Of a stretch of DNA of 64,000 nucleotides, positions 19,417 through 28,110 are shown piece by piece. The stretch's first letter is position 1. The number at the start of each line of letters is the position of its first letter. The notes under the pieces were generated by a model. The model did not search any database, was not told the DNA's origin, and was given only the letters and a program-made list of their open reading frames with translations. The stretch comes from Candidatus Homeothermus arabinoxylanisolvens (lineage in GTDB: Bacteria; Bacteroidota; Bacteroidia; Bacteroidales; Muribaculaceae): contig LUJO01000016.1 of the NCBI GenBank assembly GCA_001689405.1, forward strand, positions 1 through 64,000, read 5' to 3'. Position numbers and translations under genes: made by a program.

Positions 19417-19762
19417 TTAAAGGAAGTGAAATTGCTCTCCGCGGCTCATACTGTCATTTATTGTCAAAAAGCGATATGGATTACGGGGCGAAAGTTGCAA
19501 TATCTGTTGGTCCGGATATAATAAGCATTTTCGGCGCCTCGTATCCGGACGGAGGAACGTAATTGGGCTACCGAAGGAATAATTAAAAATATTTTAAAGA
19601 AAATTGCTAAATAATTTGTATGCTTGATTGCTTATTTCTTATTTTGCGGCTGATATGATTGCTTTTTGCTTGATATGCTTGCGTGTTGACGGCTGTTTGC
19701 TATTATGTCGGCACCCCGTGGGCGGGTGTCATAAGGTTTTGTTAACTTAATTTGTTTGTTGT
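19417..19762. other. carB/amt divergent spacer with two inverted repeats in the amt leader
   Basis: No gene is seen. GTCCGGATA (19510-19518) and TATCCGGAC (19542-19550) form a perfect 9-bp inverted repeat. A second hairpin pairs GGCACCC with GGGTGTC (about 19706-19730), 30-60 bp before the amt ATG. The stretch between them (19600-19700) is AT-rich with repeated 'gattgctt' words. Neither a clear TAnnTTTG box nor an intact sigma-54 box was found for amt. Confidence 0.5.
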
Positions 19763-21196
19763 ATGACTATTCGAGGGAGAAGGATCAGTTACGGATGGCT
19801 GTTTACATTTATTGTTATGCTGGCCGTCAGTGTTTTGGGTTTGTTTGTGACTCCGGACGAAGGCATCTTTGATATGCCTAACGATCACTTGTTTGCTAAC
19901 GTTGCGTGGATGATTACGGCCACGATTTTTGTATTGATGATGACGCCGGGTCTGTCGTTTTTCTATGGCGGAATGGTGCGCGTCAAGAATGTGATTTCCA
20001 CCATGTTGCAGAGCTTTATAGTGATGGGCTTTGTGAGTGTGATATGGGTGGTGTTTGGTTTCGGTCTTGCTTTCGGCAATGACATAGGTCACGTGATAGG
20101 TAATCCCGCCGACTTCTTCCTGTTCAAAAATGTGGGGGTCGGTAACGTGACCGGTGCCGGTGACCTGTCGCAGATAGGCATTGCCACGACTACGATACCT
20201 TTGGCGTTGTTTGCTCTGTTTCAGATGAAGTTTGCCATCATAACTCCGTCGCTTATCACGGGGTCGTTTGCGGAGCGTGTGCATTTTGCCGGCTATCTGC
20301 TGTTTATGGTGCTGTGGGTCGTTGTGGTATATTGCCCGCTCGCCCATTGTACATGGCACCCCGAGGGGCTGTTCGGCATGATGGATGTGCATGACTTCGC
20401 CGGAGGCATAGTGGTACATGCCGCGTCGGGTATCGCCGCGCTCGCGGGAGCCTTGTTTCTCGGTCGGCGTACACCTTCGCAGGAGGCTGCCAAGCCGGCC
20501 AATGTGCCGTTTGTATTACTCGGCGCCGCGCTGTTGTGGCTCGGGTGGTTCGGCTTTAACGGGGGTAGCTCGCTCGCTGCCGACGGTATAGCCGTAGCCG
20601 CGTTTCTCAACACTAACACCGCCGCCGCCACGGCCATGATAACGTGGGTGGTGTTTGATGCCCTGCGCGGCCGCAAGCCGTCGGCCATGGGTGCCGCCAT
20701 AGGAGCGGTAGTCGGTCTTGTAGCCATCACTCCGTGCGCGGGCTGGGTTACGGTCGGACAAAGCATATTCATGTCGTTTGTCATCACCATATGCTGCAAC
20801 ATGGCCGTGTCGTGGAAGGGTTACGGACAGATGCTTGACGATGCTCTCGACGTGTTTCCCACTCACGGTCTGGGCGGTATACTCGGTACGGTGCTGACCG
20901 GAGTGTTTGCCTACGACTTTTTTGCCGAAAGCAATCCCGACATGATATCGCACAGCATGTTTTTCTGGAACCACATACTTGTGCTGCTGATGGTGTTTGC
21001 CTACACATTTGCCATGAGCTACGGACTGTATTGGCTGACCAACAAGATTATACCTCTGCGTGTGTCGCGCCGCAGCGAGGAGATAGGCCTTGACAAGTCG
21101 CAGCATGGCGAGGAGTACGGTTACGAGGCCGGTACCGGCTTGGCCGAGGATACTCCGACTGTCGATGACTGGTTTCGCGGCATGGAGCAGAGTTGA
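19763..21196 (+). CDS. amt: Ammonium transporter (Amt/MEP/Rh family)
   Basis: A 477-residue inner-membrane channel for ammonia/ammonium with about 11 TM helices. Family marks: TPGLSFFYGGMVRVKNV (TM3), DFAGGIVVHAASG carrying the first pore histidine, WLGWFGFNGGSS, and DVFPTHGLGGILG carrying the second pore histidine. The twin histidines match H168 and H318 of E. coli AmtB. There is a cytosolic C-terminal tail of about 50 residues. No glnK/PII gene is adjacent, since a terminator follows directly. Its role is nitrogen scavenging, and it is divergent from carB, another nitrogen-assimilation gene. Confidence 0.95.
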   Translation: MTIRGRRISYGWLFTFIVMLAVSVLGLFVTPDEGIFDMPNDHLFANVAWMITATIFVLMMTPGLSFFYGGMVRVKNVISTMLQSFIVMGFVSVIWVVFGFGLAFGNDIGHVIGNPADFFLFKNVGVGNVTGAGDLSQIGIATTTIPLALFALFQMKFAIITPSLITGSFAERVHFAGYLLFMVLWVVVVYCPLAHCTWHPEGLFGMMDVHDFAGGIVVHAASGIAALAGALFLGRRTPSQEAAKPANVPFVLLGAALLWLGWFGFNGGSSLAADGIAVAAFLNTNTAAATAMITWVVFDALRGRKPSAMGAAIGAVVGLVAITPCAGWVTVGQSIFMSFVITICCNMAVSWKGYGQMLDDALDVFPTHGLGGILGTVLTGVFAYDFFAESNPDMISHSMFFWNHILVLLMVFAYTFAMSYGLYWLTNKIIPLRVSRRSEEIGLDKSQHGEEYGYEAGTGLAEDTPTVDDWFRGMEQS

Positions 21197-21230
21197 GCCG
21201 TACCGACCCTGCTTCCGGTCGACGGCAATC

Positions 21231-21268
21231 CCCCGGTCCGATATGACTATGGGCCGGGGAGCTTTTTT
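21231..21268 (+). terminator. Intrinsic terminator of amt
   Basis: CCCCGGTCC (21231-21239) pairs with GGGCCGGGG (21251-21259; one wobble), followed by AGC and six T (21263-21268). Confidence 0.9.
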
Positions 21269-21409
21269 GATTAAAGTAAAAATACGGCTGTTAAATTGCC
21301 AATCTGCTGCTGACCTGTTTTTAGCATGCGGTTTCGGCCGCGTCGGTGAACCATCGGGCCGTCTGCGCGGTTATCAACTTATATTGTAACGATTCAAATA
21401 TAATTAAAG

Positions 21410-21526
21410 ATGGGGAAGCGATTTATTTGTAAAGTGTTGATCGCGCTGGGGCTGGGGTTGCTGATGTTGAACCCGTGCTCCGAAGATGATTCGATGACCG
21501 AGATGCTCGGCCTGTTTGAAGACTGA
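21410..21526 (+). CDS. Small 38-residue protein with a hydrophobic N-terminal segment
   Basis: The frame starts MGKRFICKVLIALGL and ends MLGLFED. After a basic start, residues 8-21 are hydrophobic (VLIALGLGLLMLN), then a Cys at 23 and an acidic tail. This looks like a very short exported or membrane peptide. The Cys is preceded by Pro, so it is a poor lipobox. The upstream AT-rich stretch (AATATAATTAAAG) looks like a Bacteroidota translation start. I do not recognise a family. It lies between the amt terminator and the convergent PPTase gene, and may be spurious. Confidence 0.45.
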   Translation: MGKRFICKVLIALGLGLLMLNPCSEDDSMTEMLGLFED

Positions 21527-21547
21527 CACAACGACACTGCACTGTGA

Positions 21548-22105
21548 TTATTGGCCATTGACCGGCAGCGCGACGGAAATAATGCAGTCATCGTAAGTAA
21601 ACGATGATATTTTATAGGGGACGGCTATGCCGTCCTTTTTTACATATGCGGTGTCCGATGACGGTGTCGTGGGCAGCATAAGTCCATCGGCCAATGACAC
21701 TCCCGGAAGGCCGGCGGCTTTGTACAGAGCTTCTTTGACGGTCCATGCGCGCAGCAGATCATCGGGGGTGACGTAGCGCAACATCTCGTCGGCTGACAGA
21801 AACTTGTGTGCCACACGCTGCAGGGTGGCGCGCGGACGTTCGATGTCGATGCCGAATCGTGGTCCGTCGTGCAGTCCTATGGCGGCGTAGCCGTTGCAGT
21901 GCGATACCGACAGTTCGCTGTCGAGCCCGTCGATAAACGGTGACCCGTCGGGGCGGTGCATGACCGTGGTGTCGCTGCCGAGCGCATGGCGCAGCAGTCG
22001 CGTCACGGCAAGACCTTGCGCACTGATCTGCCCTGTGGCTTCCTCGTCAGGTGTGAACCGCGTCACGTAAATCGTCGCCTTATCTATGGTAAACTGGTCT
22101 ATCAT
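21548..22105 (-). CDS. 4'-phosphopantetheinyl transferase superfamily protein
   Basis: 185 residues; it transfers the phosphopantetheine arm of CoA to a carrier protein. The two signature motifs are present: FGIDIERPR (Mg-binding Asp and Glu) and WTVKEALYKAAG (the WxxKEA...K block). Length lies between AcpS-type (about 125) and Sfp-type (about 225). It overlaps the stop of the gldD-like gene by 4 bp, so it belongs to the gldE-gldD operon, an arrangement I recall from other Bacteroidales. Confidence 0.88.
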   Translation of the reverse strand: MIDQFTIDKATIYVTRFTPDEEATGQISAQGLAVTRLLRHALGSDTTVMHRPDGSPFIDGLDSELSVSHCNGYAAIGLHDGPRFGIDIERPRATLQRVAHKFLSADEMLRYVTPDDLLRAWTVKEALYKAAGLPGVSLADGLMLPTTPSSDTAYVKKDGIAVPYKISSFTYDDCIISVALPVNGQ

Positions 22106-22680
22106 TGTTTTGTCGAAAGGTGTTTTGCCGCCTCCATCACATCGCGTGTTACGGCCTCGACTATCGGGCGTGTTTCTTCCGGGTCGGTAATCTCGTGCAG
22201 TATTTCAAGGCTGCCGTACAGGAGAGTGCCGTTGCCGTCGGAGGCTATGTGCTGTACGGGCGTTACGGTGGCGCCCGGGGTGACAATGACGGTCGACGTG
22301 AAACCTCCGGGCGAGGTAAGTTCAGTTATCTCTGATTCGCGGCCGCCCGTGTTCATTGAGGCGCGTTCTATGCGGTTGGCCAACGCTTTTTCCGTATCAT
22401 GTCTTGAGCCTTGCACGAGTGTGTAGTGCAGAACCGCGCCATAGCGCAGGTAAGTGGCGTCAATCCATGTATTGCCGCCGGAGTATTTTGTCGACACATC
22501 GGCCTGCGCGTTCAGTAAAAGTTTTACCGGCAAATGTTCTGCCTGACGGTACAGGGAGTCGTAAGGGGTTATGCGGTGGTATGCATGGGGGCGTGGTGTG
22601 GTGTGACCGGTTTTTTCCGTGCACATGCACAATGTCATGACCGGGAGTAACAGTATGGTTAGGACTGCGTTGCGAATCAT
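22102..22680 (-). CDS. gldD: GldD-like lipoprotein
   Basis: 192 residues with a signal sequence and a lipobox-like Cys (TLCMC near residue 20). The mature start RPHAYHRITPYDSLY resembles the 'PKPRGYxRIxLP' opening of gliding-motility lipoprotein GldD, and the overlapping upstream gene is GldE, the usual partner. The middle and C-terminus are divergent (HIASDGNGTLLYGSLEI aligns loosely with the GldD core). It is probably an inner-leaflet or periplasmic lipoprotein. Non-gliding gut Bacteroidales keep this pair, so the role here need not be motility. The assignment leans on gene order. Confidence 0.65.
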   Translation of the reverse strand: MIRNAVLTILLLPVMTLCMCTEKTGHTTPRPHAYHRITPYDSLYRQAEHLPVKLLLNAQADVSTKYSGGNTWIDATYLRYGAVLHYTLVQGSRHDTEKALANRIERASMNTGGRESEITELTSPGGFTSTVIVTPGATVTPVQHIASDGNGTLLYGSLEILHEITDPEETRPIVEAVTRDVMEAAKHLSTKQ

Positions 22681-24032
22681 CGGTTTTCTTCGTCTTCAGG
22701 CATCACTTTTACGCGGACTTCCGCTATGCGGTGGCGCTCTATGGTAAGTACGAGAAAACGGCAACGTCCGTATACAATCGACTCTTTGCTCTTGGGAAAG
22801 TCGCCTTTGATGGCGAGCAGCATGCCGGCAAGGGTGTCGCAGTCTTCGGTCACTCCGGCATAATCCTCTTCGTTGAGGCGTGTCACTCTGAAGAAATCGG
22901 TCAGCAGTGTTTTTCCGTCAAATATGTATGTGTCGTCGGGGAGCCGCTTGTAGGTCACTTCCTCCTCGTCGTACTCGTCGTTGATGTCGCCTACTATCTC
23001 TTCAAGAACATCCTCAAGGGTGACAAGACCCTGCGTGCCGCCAAATTCATCGACCACGATGGCCATGTGTATGCGTCGGCGGCGGAAGTCCTCAAGCAGG
23101 TCGTCGATCATGCGCGACTCCGGTACGAAGTACGGTTCGCGGACGAGTTTCTGCCATTCGAAGCCTTCGGTGTCTTTGCCTATGTATGGCAACAGGTCGC
23201 GGCTGTAAAGCACTCCTTTTATGTTGTCGTCGGTGCCGTCATATACCGGCAGACGCGAGAAGCCGCTTGTAAGTACTACATCCATCACTTCGTCAAACGT
23301 CGAGGTGATCTCTATGTCGGTCATGTCTACACGCGGGGTCATGATTTCCGACGCCGTAGTATCGCCGAATTCAAGTATGCCTTCGAGCATCTCCTTTTCC
23401 TCGACGGCTTTTACATCGGTTATCTCAAGGGCCTGCGAGAGGTCGTTGACCGATATGTTTTCGGCCTTTTTGGTGACTATACGGTTGACGATGCCGGAGC
23501 TTTTCACGAGCATCGATGATATGGGAAATAGCAGTTTCACGGCCGCGCTTATGCCGCCTGTGGCCATCTTGGCCCATTTCACGGTATATGTATTGGCATA
23601 CAGCTTCGGCAATATCTCGCCAAACAACAGAATGAGGAACGTGAGCACCACACTCTGAAATATGAAATTAAGCACTCCGCTATGGAATATGAATATCTGA
23701 TTGAACGCGAAGTTACAGAGTATTACTATAGTGACGTTGACAAGATTGTTGGCTATCAGTATTGTGGCCAGCAGTCTTTCAGGCGCATCGAGAAGCCGGT
23801 TGATGGTATCGCTTTTAGGCGACTCCTCAAGACTCTCGAGCTGTGAGGGTGTAAGAGAGAAGTATGCTATTTCACTTCCTGATACGAAGCCTGACATTAT
23901 AAGCGCTACTGCTGCAAGTATAAGCGCTATTATGCTTCCGGCAGTGGGTGTCGCCACCTCCACCATGTTTTCAGCTGCCAATATTATCATCCCCGACAGA
24001 GGGGATGTAGACGGTAACGGGTCTATATCCAA
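22677..24032 (-). CDS. gldE: GldE-like CNNM/CorC-type membrane protein
   Basis: 451 residues. The start MDIDPLPST fits the 'MDPDP' opening common in GldE. A CNNM/DUF21 membrane domain with four hydrophobic stretches (about 30-210; GFVSGSEIAYFSLTPSQLE and LLFGEILPKLYA) is followed by two CBS domains (about 220-345; EIMTPRVDMTDIEI, then VVDEFGGTQGLVTLEDVLEEIVGDI) and a C-terminal CorC/HlyC domain (about 360-445). It is related to Mg/Co efflux proteins. It is first in the gldE-gldD-PPTase operon, under the promoter at 24092-24123. Confidence 0.88.
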   Translation of the reverse strand: MDIDPLPSTSPLSGMIILAAENMVEVATPTAGSIIALILAAVALIMSGFVSGSEIAYFSLTPSQLESLEESPKSDTINRLLDAPERLLATILIANNLVNVTIVILCNFAFNQIFIFHSGVLNFIFQSVVLTFLILLFGEILPKLYANTYTVKWAKMATGGISAAVKLLFPISSMLVKSSGIVNRIVTKKAENISVNDLSQALEITDVKAVEEKEMLEGILEFGDTTASEIMTPRVDMTDIEITSTFDEVMDVVLTSGFSRLPVYDGTDDNIKGVLYSRDLLPYIGKDTEGFEWQKLVREPYFVPESRMIDDLLEDFRRRRIHMAIVVDEFGGTQGLVTLEDVLEEIVGDINDEYDEEEVTYKRLPDDTYIFDGKTLLTDFFRVTRLNEEDYAGVTEDCDTLAGMLLAIKGDFPKSKESIVYGRCRFLVLTIERHRIAEVRVKVMPEDEENR

Positions 24033-24076
24033 TTGTAGAAATATTAGTTAAACAATATGTCATCCTTTGCGATGAC

Positions 24077-24089
24077 GTGACATAGTCAC
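24077..24089. promoter_or_regulatory. Perfect palindrome GTGAC-ATA-GTCAC in the gldE leader
   Basis: A 5-bp inverted repeat with a 3-nt spacer just downstream of the gldE -7 box. It could be an operator or a short 5' hairpin; there is no further evidence. Confidence 0.3.
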
Positions 24090-24091
24090 CG

Positions 24092-24123
24092 CAAAATTAA
24101 TCCATTTGCCTCAAATGAACAAA
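24092..24123 (-). promoter_or_regulatory. gldE promoter, TTTG-N20-TAATTTTG
   Basis: On the minus strand TTTG (24123-24120) and TAATTTTG (24099-24092) are separated by exactly 20 nt, matching both elements of the Bacteroidota consensus. Confidence 0.8.
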
Positions 24124-24152
24124 TATTGCCGTTATAATCGGTAGCGATGCCG

Positions 24153-24605
24153 CTATTTTACAGGCATTTTTGCTATGCGCTTCTCGTGGCGTCCGCCGTC
24201 AAACGGAGTCTTGAGAAACTCGTCGACTATGGCGAGGGCAAGGGTGGGCTCTATGAAGCGTGCCGGCAGTACGAGTACGTTGGCGTCGTTGTGGGCTCGG
24301 GCAAGTCGTGCCAGTTCTACGTTCCAGCATAGTGCGGCGCGTATGCCCTGATGTTTGTTGAGAGTCATGCCGATGCCGTTGCCGCTGCCGCATATGCCGA
24401 TGCCGGGGTAGTCGCGTCCCTCTTCGACCGCATTTGCACACGGGTGTGCGAAGTCGGCATAGTCGCAGCTCTCGGCGCTGTAAGTGCCGAAGTCCTCACA
24501 CTCGATACCTTGCGAAAGCAGATAGCCTTCTATAACGCTTTTGAGTTCATATCCGGCATGGTCGCTGCATATGGCGATCTTTTTACCGGGTTGCAGGATA
24601 GACAT
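24153..24605 (-). CDS. rpiB: Ribose-5-phosphate isomerase B
   Basis: A 150-residue RpiB/LacAB-family sugar-phosphate isomerase that interconverts ribose-5-P and ribulose-5-P in the pentose-phosphate pathway. Signature parts: IAICSDHAGYELK (start of the Rossmann core), DYADFAHPCANAV, and ICGSGNGIGMTLNKHQGIRAALCW with the glycine-rich anion-binding loop. The Cys of the GICGSG motif is the expected catalytic base. It lies 29 bp after the MsbA-like gene on the same strand and may be co-transcribed. Confidence 0.94.
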   Translation of the reverse strand: MSILQPGKKIAICSDHAGYELKSVIEGYLLSQGIECEDFGTYSAESCDYADFAHPCANAVEEGRDYPGIGICGSGNGIGMTLNKHQGIRAALCWNVELARLARAHNDANVLVLPARFIEPTLALAIVDEFLKTPFDGGRHEKRIAKMPVK

Positions 24606-24634
24606 GATAAATATAGAATTATTGATGAATGTTT

Positions 24635-26464
24635 TTAAAATTTCTGCATGTCGACGAGGCGCTTGTAGTATCCGTTTTTGGCTATCAGCTCGTCATGGCC
24701 TCCGGCTTCCACTATGCGTCCGTCGTGCATCACGCATATTATGTCGGCATTTTTGATTGTCGACAGGCGGTGGGCTATGACTATAGTCGTACGGTCTTTC
24801 ATCAGACGGTCAAGAGCGCTCTGTACGAGTTTCTCGTTTTCGCTGTCAAGAGCCGACGTGGCTTCGTCGAGTATGAGTATGGGCGGATTCTTGAGTATGG
24901 CGCGGGCTATGGATATGCGTTGACGCTGGCCTCCCGACAGGCGGCATCCGCGGTCGCCTATGTTGGTGTCGTAGCCGTTTTCCGACGCCATTATGAAGTC
25001 ATGGGCGTTGGCTATCTTGGCAGCTTCTATGACTTTTTCCATCGGCGCCTCTTCGACTCCGAAGGTGATGTTGTTGTAGAATGTGTCGTTAAACAGTATC
25101 GCCTCTTGATTGACGTTGCCCATGAAGCTGCGCAGGTCCTTGACCTTCATGTCCTTGACGTTTATTCCGTCGATGGATATGCTTCCTTTGTCAATGTCGT
25201 AGAAGCGCGGCAGCAGGTCGGCGAGTGTCGATTTGCCCGAGCCGCTCTGTCCCACGATTGCTACTGTCGCACCGGCGGGTATGTGCAGTGACACGTCTTT
25301 CAGAACCGGCATGGTGCCGTAGGAGAATGTCACGTCCTTGTAGTCGATGGTGCCGTCGAGCTTGTCGATCTGTTTCGGCTGCTCGGGGTCTTTGATGGGG
25401 TTCTGTGCGTCAAGTATACGGTCGACACGCTCCATCGATGCAAGACCTTTCTGTATGGAGTACACGGCTTTGGACAGCTCTTTGGCTGGATTGATGATGC
25501 TGTAGAAAATGACCATGTAGTAGATGAAGAAACTTGCGTCGAGCGAGTAGTTGCCTACAAGAATAAGTGTGCCTCCGAACCAAAGTACGATAGCTATGGT
25601 GAAAGTGCCGAGAAACTCGCTCATGGGGTGGGCGAGCGATTGACGGCGGGCTATGCGGTTGCTTATCCGGTAGAATTTCTGGTTTTCGCGCTTGAAGCGG
25701 CTGCGTACTTTGCTTTCTGCGTTGAAAGCCTTGATTATGCGCAGACCTCCGAGAGTCTCCTCTATGTTTGACATGAGCAGTCCCCATTGGTTCTGTGCGT
25801 CAAGTGACTGGCGTTTGAGCCGCTTGCCCACACGCCCCATGATGAGGCCGGCCAAAGGCAGAAGTATCAGCACAAATACGGTCAGTTGCCACGATATTGC
25901 AATCATCATCGCAAGACATACGATAATCATTATCGGATTCTTGAAAAACATGTCGAGCGATGACATGATCGAGTTTTCTATCTCGGCCACGTCGCCGGTC
26001 ATGCGGGCCATGACATCGCCTTTGCGTGCATCGGTAAAGAATGATATGGGCAGGCTTACTATCTTGTCGTACATATAGTTGCGTATGTCACGCACTATGC
26101 CCGAACGCATCGGTATTATGAAGTAGGAGCTGAGGTATGTGGCGCCTGTTTTAAGGGCGGTCATGATAACAAGCATGACCGCAAGCCCGGCAAGTGCGCC
26201 TGACGGTCCCCAGTCCGAAATCATGAGCTGGTTATAATAGTAGAAGTTGTTTATGGCCACATCTTTCAGCGAATTGCCATCGCCGGTGTGCATCAGGGTG
26301 TAGGCCATCTCATCTATGCCGAAAAGCATATTGAGTATCGGCACGATAAACGCAAACGAGAACAGCGTCAGAAACGCCGCCAGTATGTTGAATATTATAT
26401 TAAGCGCCAGATACTTCTTGTAAGGAGGCACAAAGCGTCTGATAATCTTGAAAAAGTCGTTCAT
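24635..26464 (-). CDS. MsbA-like ABC exporter (fused permease and ATPase)
   Basis: A 609-residue half-transporter that dimerises in the inner membrane; the likely cargo is lipid or a hydrophobic compound. There are six TM helices in residues 1-330 (EAA-like loop MTGDVAEIENSIMSSLD), then an ATPase domain: Walker A VGQSGSGKSTLADLL, Q-loop NVNQEAILFND, signature LSGGQRQRISIARAIL, Walker B PPILILDEATSALD, and H-loop IAHRLST. All catalytic residues are intact. The family includes the lipid A flippase MsbA, but sequence alone cannot fix the cargo. A TAACTTTG box ends 4 nt before the ATG, so a leaderless transcript is possible; another box lies at 26512-26519. Confidence 0.9.
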   Translation of the reverse strand: MNDFFKIIRRFVPPYKKYLALNIIFNILAAFLTLFSFAFIVPILNMLFGIDEMAYTLMHTGDGNSLKDVAINNFYYYNQLMISDWGPSGALAGLAVMLVIMTALKTGATYLSSYFIIPMRSGIVRDIRNYMYDKIVSLPISFFTDARKGDVMARMTGDVAEIENSIMSSLDMFFKNPIMIIVCLAMMIAISWQLTVFVLILLPLAGLIMGRVGKRLKRQSLDAQNQWGLLMSNIEETLGGLRIIKAFNAESKVRSRFKRENQKFYRISNRIARRQSLAHPMSEFLGTFTIAIVLWFGGTLILVGNYSLDASFFIYYMVIFYSIINPAKELSKAVYSIQKGLASMERVDRILDAQNPIKDPEQPKQIDKLDGTIDYKDVTFSYGTMPVLKDVSLHIPAGATVAIVGQSGSGKSTLADLLPRFYDIDKGSISIDGINVKDMKVKDLRSFMGNVNQEAILFNDTFYNNITFGVEEAPMEKVIEAAKIANAHDFIMASENGYDTNIGDRGCRLSGGQRQRISIARAILKNPPILILDEATSALDSENEKLVQSALDRLMKDRTTIVIAHRLSTIKNADIICVMHDGRIVEAGGHDELIAKNGYYKRLVDMQKF

Positions 26465-26468
26465 GACG

Positions 26469-26476
26469 CAAAGTTA
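26469..26476 (-). promoter_or_regulatory. -7-like box (TAACTTTG) abutting the MsbA-like start codon
   Basis: Only 4 nt (CGTC) separate this box from the ATG at 26464, which would put the transcript start at or near the start codon. Confidence 0.4.
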
Positions 26477-26511
26477 ATGAAAATTCGTTAAGAGAGCCAT
26501 AAGCCGCCTTA

Positions 26512-26519
26512 CAAATGTA
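26512..26519 (-). promoter_or_regulatory. Alternative -7 box (TACATTTG) for the MsbA-like gene
   Basis: Matches TAnnTTTG and would give a leader of about 40 nt. No TTTG is seen at -33. Confidence 0.35.
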
Positions 26520-26556
26520 ATATTTATGAAATATGACATTCGTGATTAATATGCGA

Positions 26557-28107
26557 TTATTTTGATTCTACGTGTAGCGAATACGTATCATCCGTGTACT
26601 CTGTCGCCGGCATGTGTACAAGTAGTATGCGGGTTGATGCATTTTCGTAAAACTCTACGGGCTTTGCTCCGGAGGGCAGGCATGTGAATATCTCATCTGC
26701 CGTCGATAAATTCAGGTGACCTTTCTCTATGCCGTTTTGTGAGAGCAGATGTTGTAATCCCGCTTTGGCCTTCTCTGCTGAAACCGGGTGGGAGTTGTCG
26801 GCCGGAATTACTGAAATTGAAAGCCACCGGGTATTGTCTTTCTGTAATGTATGTGTCACTGCGTATTCATACATGCGGTCAAGACGATTATATACGCATG
26901 AACTTCCTCCGGTCAACGACACATTGCCTTTCGTCCAGTCAAAACACAGAAAATCGCGGTTATAAACCATGATTTTTGTTGAATCGACGTGGATGACCTT
27001 GTCGTTTTTATACCCTTTGAGGTAGTTGGTTATCTGTCCTTCATGATAGAAATAGGTACTGAACTGCCGGGTCAGTTTTTTGCCTTCTCCGTCACTGTCG
27101 GTATACTTGCTGTACACTTTGTATGTGTCGGGCAACTCCTTTGCGCTCCACACTATCGAATCGTATGGCTCTATAAATGACGGCATATCCAGCCCTACTT
27201 TGTCATTGGCGTAGCCGTCGGTTATGCGAAACGACACAAGATCGAGCGGGGCCGCTATCGTATAATCCTCGCCCATGAGTGTCGTGGGGCGGCTTGTCGG
27301 TTTGATTTTGAACCGGTATGATTGCGACAGGTTGTTTATGTCAATTGTCGCTTCATCTGAATAAGTGTCGGTAACATTAATCTCTTTTATATCGCTGACC
27401 GGGGTGTAGCCCATAAGAGGCTCGTTATTGCGGTATACGATTTGGAGTGAGTTTTTAACGCCCACGGCAAGCGGGACTGTTATGCAGTGGTTTCCGGATT
27501 TGTCAATCGTTATCGGCTCGTATGTCGTGACACTGCTGTTGTCCTTTGCCCCTTCGTAGGATATTGACTGCCAGTTGTCGCCATACGAAAATGTATTGGC
27601 CACGGCATATTCACCTTCTGTAATGTTGAAACCGTCATTGACAATGGTTATTTCGGTCAGCTTTTTACGTGGTATTGTTATGTTGAGTTTCAGGGTCTTG
27701 CCCTCCTTATTCCAGTCTGATATAAAGAACTCGAGTTTCCGGTCGGGGAATGGCATGATGTGTTTGTCCGGCGATATGCTACTCAAATCCACTCTGAGGT
27801 AGTGGAGCCCCCTTGCGTCTCCGATGTCTTCGCCAATCTCAAAGAATATGCGGTATTTACCGTCTTTATCGGTTGTGCCTTTCGCTTTATGTTTTAACAA
27901 CGAGCCGGTGATATCTCGCCATTCGTAATCCACGCTGACCGGTATGTCGGCAAAAGGTGTGCCTTCGGGCGTGCATATTCGGCCGGTTATGATGGTGCTG
28001 GTAGCGGTCGGCTCCTTGATGAAATCATCTTCTTCCTTGTCGCAGCTTGCTAATGATGCCGACAGGATAATGATGCATATCAGTTTTATAAATGGTGTGG
28101 CCTTCAT
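26557..28107 (-). CDS. Large lipoprotein with a carboxypeptidase-regulatory-like domain, function unknown
   Basis: 516 residues; lipobox SLASC gives the anchored Cys at residue 23, followed by an acidic linker (DKEEDDF) of the kind used for surface export in Bacteroidota. Residues about 38-115 (IITGRICTPEGTPFADIPVSV, then GTTDKDGKYRIFF) resemble a carboxypeptidase regulatory-like Ig fold with a 12-residue stretch of tryptophan/arginine-containing insertion. The rest is beta-rich and I do not recognise it. It is more AT-rich than the housekeeping neighbours. It starts 3 bp after the stop of the small lipoprotein gene 28111-28572, so the two are one operon, perhaps a surface complex. Confidence 0.75.
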   Translation of the reverse strand: MKATPFIKLICIIILSASLASCDKEEDDFIKEPTATSTIITGRICTPEGTPFADIPVSVDYEWRDITGSLLKHKAKGTTDKDGKYRIFFEIGEDIGDARGLHYLRVDLSSISPDKHIMPFPDRKLEFFISDWNKEGKTLKLNITIPRKKLTEITIVNDGFNITEGEYAVANTFSYGDNWQSISYEGAKDNSSVTTYEPITIDKSGNHCITVPLAVGVKNSLQIVYRNNEPLMGYTPVSDIKEINVTDTYSDEATIDINNLSQSYRFKIKPTSRPTTLMGEDYTIAAPLDLVSFRITDGYANDKVGLDMPSFIEPYDSIVWSAKELPDTYKVYSKYTDSDGEGKKLTRQFSTYFYHEGQITNYLKGYKNDKVIHVDSTKIMVYNRDFLCFDWTKGNVSLTGGSSCVYNRLDRMYEYAVTHTLQKDNTRWLSISVIPADNSHPVSAEKAKAGLQHLLSQNGIEKGHLNLSTADEIFTCLPSGAKPVEFYENASTRILLVHMPATEYTDDTYSLHVESK

Positions 28108-28110
28108 AAA

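Noticed and set aside
19700..19740. Sigma-54 promoter for amt (GGCAC near 19706)
   Set aside because: The -12 part reads GGGC where TTGC is needed, and the GGCAC belongs to a hairpin arm.
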